Positions 26,830 to 35,459 of a stretch of 64,000 nt of DNA are shown piece after piece (the stretch's first letter is position 1; each line of letters begins with the position of its first letter). The translations under genes and the position numbers were made by a program. The DNA lies in NCBI GenBank assembly GCA_003170825.1, contig PMYL01000049.1, forward strand, positions 1 through 64,000, in the 5' to 3' direction. The stretch comes from Acidobacteriaceae bacterium. GTDB lineage: Bacteria; Acidobacteriota; Terriglobia; Terriglobales; Acidobacteriaceae. The notes beneath the pieces were generated by a model that did no database searches, was not told the origin of the DNA, and saw nothing but the letters and a program-made list of their open reading frames with translations.

Positions 26830-27731
26830 CGCGCTGGTACCGGCACCGTTTTCACAACGTCCCTGCTCTCCAGATTGTGTTTTGGATCATGCCGCGGCTG
26901 CCGCGCTTTGTCCATCCCCCCATGGCGGCGGTAACGGCGCTGATTTTTTTCTTCCTGTTGAAGCGGGAGCGCAAGGCAGTGGCCGGCAATCTGCGCCGGG
27001 TCTCGGGCAGGCGCGGGTTGGCCTTGTATTGGAAGGTTTATTGCGTCTTCTATTCGTTCTGCGATTTGATGGTTTCCTATTGCTACGTCCCCCAGGCCAG
27101 CCATGCGCAACTGCTCTCCATGCTGGCAGACAAGGATCGTGGCGCCGCCACGATCGACCGATGCCTCGAAGCGGGCAAAGGGCTCATTGTGTGGACGGCA
27201 CACCTGGGGAATCCTGAATTCGCCTCACGCCTGCTTGAAATGCACGGCCGGCCGGTCAATGTGGCGCGCGTGGTCGAGGACAAACCGGCGGAGAAATTGC
27301 TGCGGGACAGGATGGCCACCGAGCGGCTCAGAATCGTGGACCTCAGAAACGGCGCGCGGGCCACAATCGAACTCTTGCAGGCCTTGCGCCGGAATGAAAT
27401 CGTGGCCATCCAGGGGGACCGCGTCTACAACCCTCGTCATGGCGCCGAGGTTCCGTTTTTTTCCAAACCGGCCGCCTTTCCGCTGGGTCCATTTCTGCTT
27501 TCGCAGGTCTCGGGCGCTCCGGTGCTGCCCGGTTTCGTGATTCGCCTGGGTTGGCTGCGCTATCGCGTTCTGATGGGCGACCCAATCCTGCCGGCTGCTT
27601 CCGGCGACGGGGATGCCGGCCAACGCGCCGGTTTGCGCCAGGCTGTCCGGTTCCTTGAAACAACGTTGCCGGTTCATTATGATCAGTGGGTGAATTTCTT
27701 CGACTTCTGGCAGGTAAATTCCAGTGACTGA
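26826..27731 (+). CDS. LpxL/HtrB-type lysophospholipid acyltransferase
   Basis: A 301-residue protein of the LpxL/LPLAT family. It has an N-terminal hydrophobic anchor (MAAVTALIFFFLL), the catalytic HxxxxE motif in WTAHLGNPEFASRLL near residue 122, and EIVAIQGDRVYNP near residue 197. These enzymes transfer acyl chains from ACP to a lipid or sugar acceptor at the inner membrane face. Start is TTG at 26826, overlapping the previous stop by 4 bases. In aryl-polyene clusters an acyltransferase of this type attaches the product to a glycerolipid or lipid A-like anchor. A similar final or intermediate acylation is likely here. Confidence 0.85.
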   Translation: MTRWYRHRFHNVPALQIVFWIMPRLPRFVHPPMAAVTALIFFFLLKRERKAVAGNLRRVSGRRGLALYWKVYCVFYSFCDLMVSYCYVPQASHAQLLSMLADKDRGAATIDRCLEAGKGLIVWTAHLGNPEFASRLLEMHGRPVNVARVVEDKPAEKLLRDRMATERLRIVDLRNGARATIELLQALRRNEIVAIQGDRVYNPRHGAEVPFFSKPAAFPLGPFLLSQVSGAPVLPGFVIRLGWLRYRVLMGDPILPAASGDGDAGQRAGLRQAVRFLETTLPVHYDQWVNFFDFWQVNSSD

Positions 27732-28932
27732 TATGCAGGAAACCATTGTCGTTACTGGAGCCGGCGTTATCAGCCCCTATGGCATCGGGCTGGCCGCCTT
27801 GCAGGCGGGCATGTTATCGGGCAAGTGTTGCCTGGCGCCCGCCGGGGATATGTATCCCGATTTTGAAGGAACCACGGCCCAGGTTTGCGGACTGCCGTTT
27901 CTGGCGGAAGGCGCCAGCTCCCGCTACTCTCGCACGGATCGCCTTGCGGCGGTGGCTGCTCAAGACGCGGTAGCGGACCTGGATCGCGAGAGCCTCGCCT
28001 TCCGGGAGAGCGGTGTCGTGATGGCCAGCACGGTCGCGGGCTTATCCGAGATCGATCCCGGAATTGTGCAGGATCCGATCGCCTGGTACCGGCACGGCGG
28101 TCTGGCGCGGGCCGCCTCCTACCCGGTATCGCACGTTGCCGCCACGGTCGGTGAGAGCTTGGGGATTCACGGACCGAACTGTGCCGTCTCCGTGGCTTGC
28201 GCTTCCGGGGCGATGGCGATTGCGCTTGCCGCCAACCTTCTGCTCGACGGAGCCGCGCCCATGATTCTGGCAGGAGGCAGCGACGCGCTGTGCCCGTTCA
28301 CGTTGAGCGGGTTCAACTCCCTCCAGGCGTTGGATCCCGGCCCCTGCCGGCCCTTCGACCAGAATCGCAAGGGATTGAACCTGGGAGAAGGAGCCGCGGT
28401 TCTCGTGCTCGAAACGCTCGCCGGAGCTGCGGCGCGCCACGCCAATATTCTGGCCGTATTGCGTGGATGGGCCATGACCAATGACGCATCGCATCCCACT
28501 GCTCCGCACAAAGACGGAATCGGTTTGGCGGATTGCATGCGCCGCGCCATGGAAATGGCCGAGTGCGGCGCCGATGAGATCGGCTATGTGAATGCCCACG
28601 GCACAGGCACGCTCCTGAACGATAGTGCGGAAGCCAATGCCTATCAGTCCGCCTTTGCCGGACGCAGCCGTCCCGTTCCCGTATCCTCGACGAAGTCCTA
28701 TTTTGGACACTGCCTGGGAGCAGCCGGCGCCCTGGAGGCAGCCATCACCATCACGGCCATTCGTTGCGGCGCGCTGTTCCCGACGCTGCGGCTGACGGAC
28801 CCCATCGAGAGCGAAGGCATCGACTGGATCCGCGGAGAAGTCAGACACCAGCCGCTACCGCTGGCCATGTCGGTTTCAGCTGGCTTTGGCGGCAGCAACG
28901 CGGCACTCATCTTCGGGAGCGGCCGCCCATGA
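27724..28932 (+). CDS. Beta-ketoacyl-ACP synthase, FabF type (KS-alpha)
   Basis: A 402-residue condensing enzyme with an intact active site: Cys159 in SVACASGAMAI, His292 in NAHGTGTLLND, Lys324 and His329 in KSYFGHCLGAAG. It extends acyl-ACP with malonyl-ACP. It overlaps the acyltransferase gene by 8 bases (GTG start at 27724; an in-frame ATG is at 27733). It overlaps the next KS-like gene by ATGA. That second protein lacks the cysteine, so the pair looks like the KS/chain-length-factor heterodimer of type II PKS and aryl-polyene systems. Confidence 0.92.
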   Translation: MTDMQETIVVTGAGVISPYGIGLAALQAGMLSGKCCLAPAGDMYPDFEGTTAQVCGLPFLAEGASSRYSRTDRLAAVAAQDAVADLDRESLAFRESGVVMASTVAGLSEIDPGIVQDPIAWYRHGGLARAASYPVSHVAATVGESLGIHGPNCAVSVACASGAMAIALAANLLLDGAAPMILAGGSDALCPFTLSGFNSLQALDPGPCRPFDQNRKGLNLGEGAAVLVLETLAGAAARHANILAVLRGWAMTNDASHPTAPHKDGIGLADCMRRAMEMAECGADEIGYVNAHGTGTLLNDSAEANAYQSAFAGRSRPVPVSSTKSYFGHCLGAAGALEAAITITAIRCGALFPTLRLTDPIESEGIDWIRGEVRHQPLPLAMSVSAGFGGSNAALIFGSGRP

Positions 28933-29978
28933 CTGCGAATTTGCCGGCCATTACCGGAATCGGTTCCGTCACTCCCTATGGTCCCTTGGCCGGACTCATC
29001 CCCGCCTGTTCCTTGCAACCCAGCGCCATCACCGCATGGACAACCGCCGGGCTCCGGCGAGCGTTTCTCGTAGAGCCGTTTCGCCCCGCCAGCGTGGTGC
29101 CGGGCCTGAAGACCAGGCGCCTGGATCGTCTGTCGGCGTGGGCGCTGGTAGCTTCTTCGCTGGCCATTCAGGATGCCGGGATAGACCTCAGCAAGGTGGA
29201 CCGGTCCAGGGTAGCCGTGGTCTTCGCCACCGGCTTCGGCTGTGTTGAACTCACGGAATCCTTCTACCAAAGCGCAGCCGTAAATGGTTGGTCCGGAACC
29301 GATCCCATCACCTTCCCTGAGACGCTCGCCAACGCTCCGGCCGCTCACGTGGCTTTGTTTCACGGCCTGCGCGGACCGAATATCATGGTCGACAGCAAGA
29401 GCTTTGCGGGCGAATGCGCGCTGATTCAAGCCGCATCCCTGATCCGCCACGGGCAGGCCGACCTGGCTATTGTCCTTGCGGGAGATACGCTCGCCCAGGC
29501 TGTTTATGGATGGTACGAGGCGGCAGATCTGCTGTCGCCTGCCTGCTATAACTCGGAACCCTTGACGGAAGCCGCCGGCTTTGTTCCCAGCGAAGGAGTA
29601 GCCGCGTTGGTGCTGGAGCCGGTTGGCAGCCGGGAGGGGCGCTCTTATGCCAGTCTTCGCTCGGGCCGCTGGGCGGCAGGCGGACAGCCTTTCAAGACCA
29701 TCCGCCAGATGCTCGGCGGGTCCGTTCCAAATCTCACCATCAGTGCCGGAAATGGCGCGCCTTGCGCCACCAGCCCTTTAACCAGTCTGGCCCGCGAGAT
29801 TGCCGGCCCCGATGCGCCCATCGTCCCGCCGCAGGCCGTTGCCGCGGGTTTGGCTGAAACTGGTGCTCTGCTCCACTTGATCCTGGCTTTGAGCAGCCGG
29901 CCACAGAGCGGTCAGGCTCTCCTTTTAGCAACATCGGGCAAAAGTGGCTTTGCCGCGATTCATCTGGAGCTGCCTTGA
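28929..29978 (+). CDS. KS-like chain-length factor (KS-beta)
   Basis: A 349-residue thiolase-fold protein homologous to the preceding KS but shorter. At the position of the nucleophile the sequence reads NIMVDSKSFAGECA, so Ser158 replaces the cysteine of the VDTACSSS pattern. The HGTGT and KxxxGH motifs are absent; the late region reads AVAAGLAETGALLHLILAL. This is the expected state of a chain-length factor, which pairs with KS-alpha and sets chain length. The start ATG overlaps the KS stop as ATGA, and its own stop overlaps the TTG start of the KASIII gene. This chain of overlaps implies coupled translation and equal dosage. Confidence 0.85.
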   Translation: MTANLPAITGIGSVTPYGPLAGLIPACSLQPSAITAWTTAGLRRAFLVEPFRPASVVPGLKTRRLDRLSAWALVASSLAIQDAGIDLSKVDRSRVAVVFATGFGCVELTESFYQSAAVNGWSGTDPITFPETLANAPAAHVALFHGLRGPNIMVDSKSFAGECALIQAASLIRHGQADLAIVLAGDTLAQAVYGWYEAADLLSPACYNSEPLTEAAGFVPSEGVAALVLEPVGSREGRSYASLRSGRWAAGGQPFKTIRQMLGGSVPNLTISAGNGAPCATSPLTSLAREIAGPDAPIVPPQAVAAGLAETGALLHLILALSSRPQSGQALLLATSGKSGFAAIHLELP

Positions 29979-30979
29979 ATTTGAATGTGCGAATTGCATC
30001 CGCGGCGTACGCCGTTCCACCCGACTCTGAGACCGTGGAAGCGATCCTGGAGCGGGAACGAACTCGCGTGGAGACAACGCTGGCTCCGCTGAGCCCGCTG
30101 GCGAGACGAAAAGCGGTGGAAGGCCTCGGACTGAGCCGCGTCCGTGTCTGCGGCGTCAAGCAACCTTATGATTTGGTGCTGGAAGCCGCTTCAACGGCAA
30201 TTGCGGAAGCCGGAATCGCTGCGCGAGATATCGATCTCATCCTGGATTACAGCACCTTCCCCGGAGATAACTCGCAGTATCTTTCCTTCGCCCACAAACT
30301 CAGCGCTGAACTTGGGGCCGATAACTCGTTGAATCTGAGTTTCAAAGCCGGCGGCTGCGGAGCGCTGCACCTGGCCATCAAGACCGCTCTGGGCTGGATG
30401 AGCACAGATGACAACATTCAGACCGCGCTGCTGGTCACCGGCGATATGGCGCCCCTTGAGAACCGGTCCTTGCTCCCAATTACGGTACAGGGCGACGCCG
30501 CCAGTGCCGTCATCCTGCGCCGCCAAGGCACGGACGGCCCGCTGCTGCTCGGCGTGGAGGCGATGACCCTCGGCCATCTGTACAAAGCTATTGCCTTGAC
30601 CCAGGCCGACGGCCGCATCCAGATTGAGGCCGATGCCGTGTGCATTGAACACAAAGTAATGCCGATCTACTATCTCAACCTCTTCCGTCTGGCAAACAAA
30701 GTCCTGGCGGCGTCTTCCCTGAGCTTGAGCGATGTAGATCATTTCATCTATTCCAACATCAGCTATCGGGACCGCGATGGTTTCCGCAGAATGGTTGGAC
30801 TTCCCGAAGGCGGCCTGCCGCCGACCCCCATGGCGGAGTATGGACACACCTTTGCCAGCGATCTGATGATCAACTATGTTCACATGCGGCGCGATGGCCT
30901 GATTCGGCCTGGGCAATTGCTGCTGTTCGCATCCGCGGGTGTCGGATTCACATGGGGGGTGACGCTTGCCCGAAGCTGA
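29975..30979 (+). CDS. KASIII-like (FabH-family) ketoacyl synthase with altered triad
   Basis: A 334-residue thiolase-fold protein of the FabH family. The nucleophile region is FKAGGCGALHLAI (Cys128) and the glycine-rich loop is VQGDAASAVIL. By hand alignment the usual His (HQAN motif) is replaced by Ser260 in HFIYSNIS, and the usual Asn (GNTSAAS) is His291 in YGHTFASD. The histidine has therefore apparently moved to the Asn position. FabH relatives with non-standard triads may transfer acyl groups or use unusual starters. TTG start, overlapping the CLF stop by 4 bases. It probably primes the chain or joins it to a second moiety. Confidence 0.82.
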   Translation: MNLNVRIASAAYAVPPDSETVEAILERERTRVETTLAPLSPLARRKAVEGLGLSRVRVCGVKQPYDLVLEAASTAIAEAGIAARDIDLILDYSTFPGDNSQYLSFAHKLSAELGADNSLNLSFKAGGCGALHLAIKTALGWMSTDDNIQTALLVTGDMAPLENRSLLPITVQGDAASAVILRRQGTDGPLLLGVEAMTLGHLYKAIALTQADGRIQIEADAVCIEHKVMPIYYLNLFRLANKVLAASSLSLSDVDHFIYSNISYRDRDGFRRMVGLPEGGLPPTPMAEYGHTFASDLMINYVHMRRDGLIRPGQLLLFASAGVGFTWGVTLARS

Positions 30980-32495
30980 AAGCGATCTGCTTCACGAATG
31001 GCTTAGGCGCACGGCAGCTCTTACGCCCGGCGCCCCGGCCATTGTTGAAGACGATCGGGTCACGTCCTTCCGGGAGTTATTCGAGCAGGCTGCGTCACTG
31101 GCATTGCGGTTCGTCGAACACGGCATCCAGAAGCAGGATCGCATCGCCTTGGTGCTGCCCAAGACCACCGATGCGATCGTTTCTATCTTTGCCTCTCTTC
31201 TTGCCGGAGCTATCTATGTCCCCATCCATCCCCAGTGGCCGAAGGAACGAATTGAAGCCGTTCTGGAGGACTGCGCGGCCCGGTTGGCGATCGAAGGCGA
31301 CAGTTACCCGCCGCGAATCCGCGATTGCCGGACCGGTGCGTGCATCCCTTGGCAAGCACAGTCAACGGCTCCTGCAAGCCCAACGGATTTTGCAAGCGTT
31401 GTCTCGCTGTCCAAGGCCGATGCCCGCGACCCGGCCCTCATTTTGTTTACCTCCGGCTCAACGGGCCGGCCCAAGGGAGTCGTCCTTTCTCACCGTGCCG
31501 TAGGCGCTTTTGTAAGATGGACCGCGCGCGAGTTTCAGATCTCTTCCCATGACCGCATCGCGTGCCCGTCGCCGCTGGGCTTCGATCTTTCCACCTTCGA
31601 TGTTTTCAATATGGCCTTATGCGGCGCAACCTGTGTTCTTGTTCCCGGTGACATCGTGTGGATGCCGCGCTTCCTGGTCCAGTTCCTGCGCCAGGCCCGC
31701 ATCACCTGTTGGTATTCAGTGCCGTCGATCCTGGCCGGCATGTTCCAGGAGGGACGGTTCGCGGAGCATGAGTATCCCGACCTGCGCGTCATTCTCTTCG
31801 CCGGCGAGGTTTTTCCCGGCCCAGGCGTGGCACGTTTGCAGGCCGCGGTTCCACAGGCTGTTTGCGCCAACCTCTACGGCCCGACCGAGACCAATGTGGT
31901 CACGTGGTGTCGTGTGCCGTTCGATTTCGATGGATCACAGCCGCTCCCGATCGGCCATCCGTGCCCCTACGCCACAGTCACGGTGGACGCTGAGAGCGGC
32001 GAACTGCTCGCGGGCGGCGAGTCCCTGATGAATGGTTACTGGAACCGTCCCGAAGATACACAGCGCTCCTTCGTCCGGTTGAACGGCAAACAGTATTACC
32101 GCACCGGGGACCGCGTGTCGCTGGCGCCTGACAGCAGCTACTTATTCGTGGGAAGGCTCGACCGGCAGGTAAAGCGCCGCGGCTTCCGCATAGAACTGGG
32201 CGAAATTGAGGCTGCACTGGCTCGCCATGAAGATATACTGGAGGCGGCTGTGATTGCTGCCGAGGATGGGCGGAGAGGAACCATCATCGCTGCCTTTGTC
32301 CGGGTTCGCGCCGCAGGCGCCCTCACCTTGGTCGAAGCCAAGGCACACTGTGCGCGGACACTGCCGCCGTACATGGCGCCCGACCACATCCTGTTTGTGG
32401 ATACTATTTCCAAGGGAAGCCGGGGCAAGATCGATTACCTGGCCCTGGGCAGAATTGCGGAAGGACTGAACCGTGGAAATCAAGACCGAAGTTAG
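30966..32495 (+). CDS. AMP-dependent acyl/aminoacyl ligase (adenylation enzyme)
   Basis: A 509-residue stand-alone ANL-family enzyme. Adenylation core motifs in order: LILFTSGSTGRPKGVVLSH, NLYGPTETN, YYRTGDRVSL, GRLDRQVKRRGFRIELGEIE, and a C-terminal GSRGKID with the catalytic lysine. The sequence is close to D-alanine-ACP ligase/NRPS A-domain types, so the substrate may be an amino or hydroxy acid as well as a fatty or aromatic acid. TTG start at 30966, overlapping the KASIII gene by 14 bases. A carrier protein follows with a 23-base overlap and is the probable acceptor. It likely activates the starter or a head-group acid. Confidence 0.88.
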   Translation: MPEAESDLLHEWLRRTAALTPGAPAIVEDDRVTSFRELFEQAASLALRFVEHGIQKQDRIALVLPKTTDAIVSIFASLLAGAIYVPIHPQWPKERIEAVLEDCAARLAIEGDSYPPRIRDCRTGACIPWQAQSTAPASPTDFASVVSLSKADARDPALILFTSGSTGRPKGVVLSHRAVGAFVRWTAREFQISSHDRIACPSPLGFDLSTFDVFNMALCGATCVLVPGDIVWMPRFLVQFLRQARITCWYSVPSILAGMFQEGRFAEHEYPDLRVILFAGEVFPGPGVARLQAAVPQAVCANLYGPTETNVVTWCRVPFDFDGSQPLPIGHPCPYATVTVDAESGELLAGGESLMNGYWNRPEDTQRSFVRLNGKQYYRTGDRVSLAPDSSYLFVGRLDRQVKRRGFRIELGEIEAALARHEDILEAAVIAAEDGRRGTIIAAFVRVRAAGALTLVEAKAHCARTLPPYMAPDHILFVDTISKGSRGKIDYLALGRIAEGLNRGNQDRS

Positions 32496-32754
32496 GAATT
32501 ATATCGCTGAGAACTTTCTGCCCAATGCGCCGGCGGCATCCATAGACGACGCCATGCCCCTCATCACCGGCGGTGTCATTGATTCGATCGGCATGATCAC
32601 ACTCGTGTCCTTTCTTGAAAGCCGCTTTGAAGTCGAGTTCATGCCCAGAGAAATCGATGTGCATTGCCTGGATACCGTGGAGCGGATCGAACAATTGATT
32701 GTCAAGAAACTGGCCGGCCGGGAACCAGGCGTGGCTGAGGGTAAAATACAATAA
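32473..32754 (+). CDS. Acyl carrier protein (second of two)
   Basis: A 93-residue carrier protein starting at GTG 32473, with the phosphopantetheine serine in TGGVIDSIGMITLVSFLE near residue 37. The IDSIGM form is like carrier proteins that serve stand-alone adenylation enzymes. Overlap with the ligase gene supports a dedicated ligase-carrier pair, separate from the first ACP that follows the PHP gene. Confidence 0.9.
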   Translation: MEIKTEVRNYIAENFLPNAPAASIDDAMPLITGGVIDSIGMITLVSFLESRFEVEFMPREIDVHCLDTVERIEQLIVKKLAGREPGVAEGKIQ

Positions 32755-32772
32755 GTCCGGCGAGGCATCGCA

Positions 32773-33678
32773 GTGAGCGATCATGGGAAACTGCGCGGAC
32801 TGGCAATGCTGCCGACCCTGCTTCTGGCAGCTTGCGGGCGAATGCACAAGGAACCGTTTGAGAAGGTTCCGCTCGCCCCCGGCCAGATGGTGCGGGTTCG
32901 CCTCTCGGAGCGCACCAACCTTGATGTAGAACGCATTCGTTTCTGGTCCAACGAGATGAATGAGCCCCGTTTCTTTCTGGCTTTGGCGCCCAGAACGCAG
33001 GCTTAGCCCTCCGAAGTGCTCATCCTGAATCACGGCTGGTCGGACCGGCCGGAGTATCTGTTGCGCTATCTCAAAGTGGATCGGGTCTACGACGAGATGC
33101 TGGGCCGGGGCGAGGTTCGTCCCGCGATCCTGATCCTGCCCGATGTGCGCTTCAGTAGATTTTACCGGGAACACTCGCACCGCTTTCCCTTCCCGAATTA
33201 CCTGACCCTGGTGGCGGAGGAGGTGGCAGGAACGGTAGCGCGGCTCTACGCCATACCTCTGGAACGCCAACGTTGGGCGATCGGCGGCTTCTCCTTTGGC
33301 GGCTATCTTTCCCTGGATGTTGGAAGGCGCTATCCCGGCCGGTTCGCCAGCGTCAGCGTTGTGAGCGGATTCGCCGATGAAGAGTGGAGTTACTGGCCAT
33401 CGCAAGAGCCGCCGCCCGGGCCGCTTGATTCCCAGGGCAGGGGCAAGCATACAATCGTGGCCCCTGGGCCCGTCCCCAGGCTCTTCCTCGCCTGTGGGCA
33501 GGCGGATCGCCTTTTTGCTACAATGCTCGATATGCGCCAAAAGCTAATGGAACTCGGTCTCCCCCACGCATGGTCGATTGGACCGGGCGGGCATACCTGG
33601 AAGTACTGGGCTTCCGTCCTCCCTGCGATGCTCGGGTTCCATCTTGCGCGTGAACAAAGTCAGGTTGAGGTCAAATGA
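32773..33678 (+). pseudogene. Lipoprotein alpha/beta-hydrolase (Esterase D family) split by in-frame TAG
   Basis: Two open segments in the same frame, 32773-33006 and 33007-33678, are separated only by a TAG at 33004-33006. The first begins at GTG and encodes a lipoprotein signal (LPTLLLAACGR, lipobox cysteine near residue 21). The second continues an esterase fold: VLILNHGWSDRPEYLLRYL, ILILPDVRF, nucleophile Ser in IGGFSFGGYLS, and the terminal GPGGHTWKYWASVLP with the catalytic His. Total length would be about 301 residues, normal for FrmB/Esterase-D proteins. Either this is a recent nonsense mutation, a sequencing error, or the TAG is read through. A GTG at 33016 could start a truncated cytosolic form. 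It may hydrolyse or transfer acyl groups in the envelope. Confidence 0.75.
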
Positions 33679-35291
33679 GAGCATTGCTGGTTCAAAGCCC
33701 CGCAACATCCCCATGGGTTCCACGCAAGCAATGGGAGCCGCCAAGTGTCGCCATGGCCACGATTGCCGGCCAGATAGATAACCACGATGTCAGGGTGGTT
33801 GACGCTGTAGTTTGGCGCAAGCAGACTGTCCCGCGCCTCCTGAAGCTCTTGCGGGAGTTCAGGCCGGACGTCGTAGGCTTCACCTCGATGACTTTTCAAT
33901 ACGACACCACGGTCGGCCTGGCCTATTTGACCAAGCAGTTTGATAGCCGGATTCGCACCGTGCTCGGAGGCTATCATGCCACGTTGTTTTCTGAAAGCAT
34001 CGCCGCCGGTCCCGATGCGGGCTGGTGGGACTGCCTGATGCGGGGAGAAGGAGACTTCGCGTTTGGAGAGCTGCTGGATAGCATCGAGGCCGGCGGGAAG
34101 GGGATGGAAAACATCCTCGGGCTTTCTTACAAAGAGGAAGGATGTTTCCGCCACAATGCGGCGCGCCCGCTCGAAGACCTGGCCAGAATCCGGATACCTG
34201 CCCGCGATAAGCGTCTTGTCAAGGGATTTCACATGTATTTCCGCCGCGCCGATGCTATCGAGACCTCGCGCGGCTGTCTGCATCTGTGCAGCTTCTGCAG
34301 CATTCACGAAATGTACGGCCGCTCCTTCCGCCTCTTTCCCCTGGACCGCGTCCTGGCCGACATCGAAGACGCTTACAGTCGCGGCGCGCGCCACATTTTC
34401 TGCACCGACGACAATATCACCCTGGATATGGATCGCTTCGAGAAGTTATGCGACGGAGTGATTCGCCTGAAGTTGAAGAACGCGATGTTCACCACCCAGG
34501 CGAGCCCGATCGGTTTCGCCCACCGGCCAGACCTTGCCAAGAAAATGGTCGAGGCGGGGTTCGTTTCCGTCTTCCTGGGCATCGAGAATGCCTCCACCAA
34601 GAACCTGCGGTCCATGAACAAGCCCAACACCCTGGATACGATTCAGCGCGGCGTGGACGCCCTCAAGAAGGAAAACATTATGGTTATCGCCGGCATTATC
34701 AATGGGCTTCCGGATGATGACCCGGAGAGCATTCGCGAAAACTACCAGTTCATCAAGAAGATGGGGGTTTCCAGTGTCATGGATCAGATCATGACGCCCT
34801 ATCCCAAGACCCCCATGCGCATAGAGATGATAGAGGACAAGCGCGTCGCCAATCTCGCCGATTTTCGCTGGTACGACGGCTATTTCAGCAATGTGCGCAC
34901 CCGGCATCTAGCCCCGGAGGAACTCAACTTTGTGCGTTGGAAGATACGTCGCGAAGTCATCGGCATGTGGCGCGCCACCAAGGCGGACTGGAAGTTTTTC
35001 AAGGGATATACCTGCTTTTGGGAGTTTGGCTTCCGCCATATCGTATGGCTCAATGAAAGGCTGCTCGAGTTTCTGTTTGGCGTCGAAGGCCGCTACAAGC
35101 TGCAGATGCGGCAGTACCTGCAACTGAACGATTTTGGAATCAAGATACCGGGCCGCCAACGGGTTGAGACGTACCATCCGGTATACGGCAGCAATGCGGA
35201 CCCTTATCAGGACACCAGATGGAGCCTGCTAAGAAAGCGGCTGCCTTTCCCCTGGCGCAAACGCTTGACTGATGACTCTGGTGGAGTGTAG
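33675..35291 (+). CDS. B12-binding-domain radical SAM enzyme (2)
   Basis: A 538-residue enzyme of the B12-radical SAM class. The N-terminal Rossmann-like domain (about residues 1-140) contains VVGFTSMTFQYD, TVLGGYHATLF and LMRGEGDFAFGELL. The radical SAM core has TSRGCLHLCSFCSIHEMYG (Cys201, 205, 208) and FLGIENASTKNLRSMNK. A C-terminal extension of about 130 residues is rich in Trp, Phe and Arg and may contact membrane lipid. ATG overlaps the esterase stop as ATGA. No DxHxxG is seen. Possible reactions are methylation, cyclisation or C-C bond formation on an acyl chain; the substrate is not known. Confidence 0.85.
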   Translation: MRALLVQSPATSPWVPRKQWEPPSVAMATIAGQIDNHDVRVVDAVVWRKQTVPRLLKLLREFRPDVVGFTSMTFQYDTTVGLAYLTKQFDSRIRTVLGGYHATLFSESIAAGPDAGWWDCLMRGEGDFAFGELLDSIEAGGKGMENILGLSYKEEGCFRHNAARPLEDLARIRIPARDKRLVKGFHMYFRRADAIETSRGCLHLCSFCSIHEMYGRSFRLFPLDRVLADIEDAYSRGARHIFCTDDNITLDMDRFEKLCDGVIRLKLKNAMFTTQASPIGFAHRPDLAKKMVEAGFVSVFLGIENASTKNLRSMNKPNTLDTIQRGVDALKKENIMVIAGIINGLPDDDPESIRENYQFIKKMGVSSVMDQIMTPYPKTPMRIEMIEDKRVANLADFRWYDGYFSNVRTRHLAPEELNFVRWKIRREVIGMWRATKADWKFFKGYTCFWEFGFRHIVWLNERLLEFLFGVEGRYKLQMRQYLQLNDFGIKIPGRQRVETYHPVYGSNADPYQDTRWSLLRKRLPFPWRKRLTDDSGGV

Positions 35292-35321
35292 TATCTGCGC
35301 GCTTACGAAAGCAGACTGAGA

Positions 35322-35374
35322 AGCCAAAGCTAGAGGATTACACAATCTCTATGTAACCTGATTCGGCTTTGGCT
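35322..35374 (+). terminator. Candidate terminator hairpin after radical SAM gene 2
   Basis: AGCCAAAGC at 35322-35330 is complementary to GCTTTGGCT at 35366-35374. Inner partly paired arms (GGATTAC against GTAACC) shorten the loop. No long T-run follows, so termination strength is doubtful. It lies 30 bases after the stop codon and before a minus-strand gene, where a terminator is expected. Confidence 0.45.
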
Positions 35375-35459
35375 CCTCTGGTCGTTTTTCTCAGCCAAAT
35401 TGAATTTTCCTCAGCCATCTCAGTCGCGATGCAAGTGGCTGAGGCGTCTACTTCGTTCC

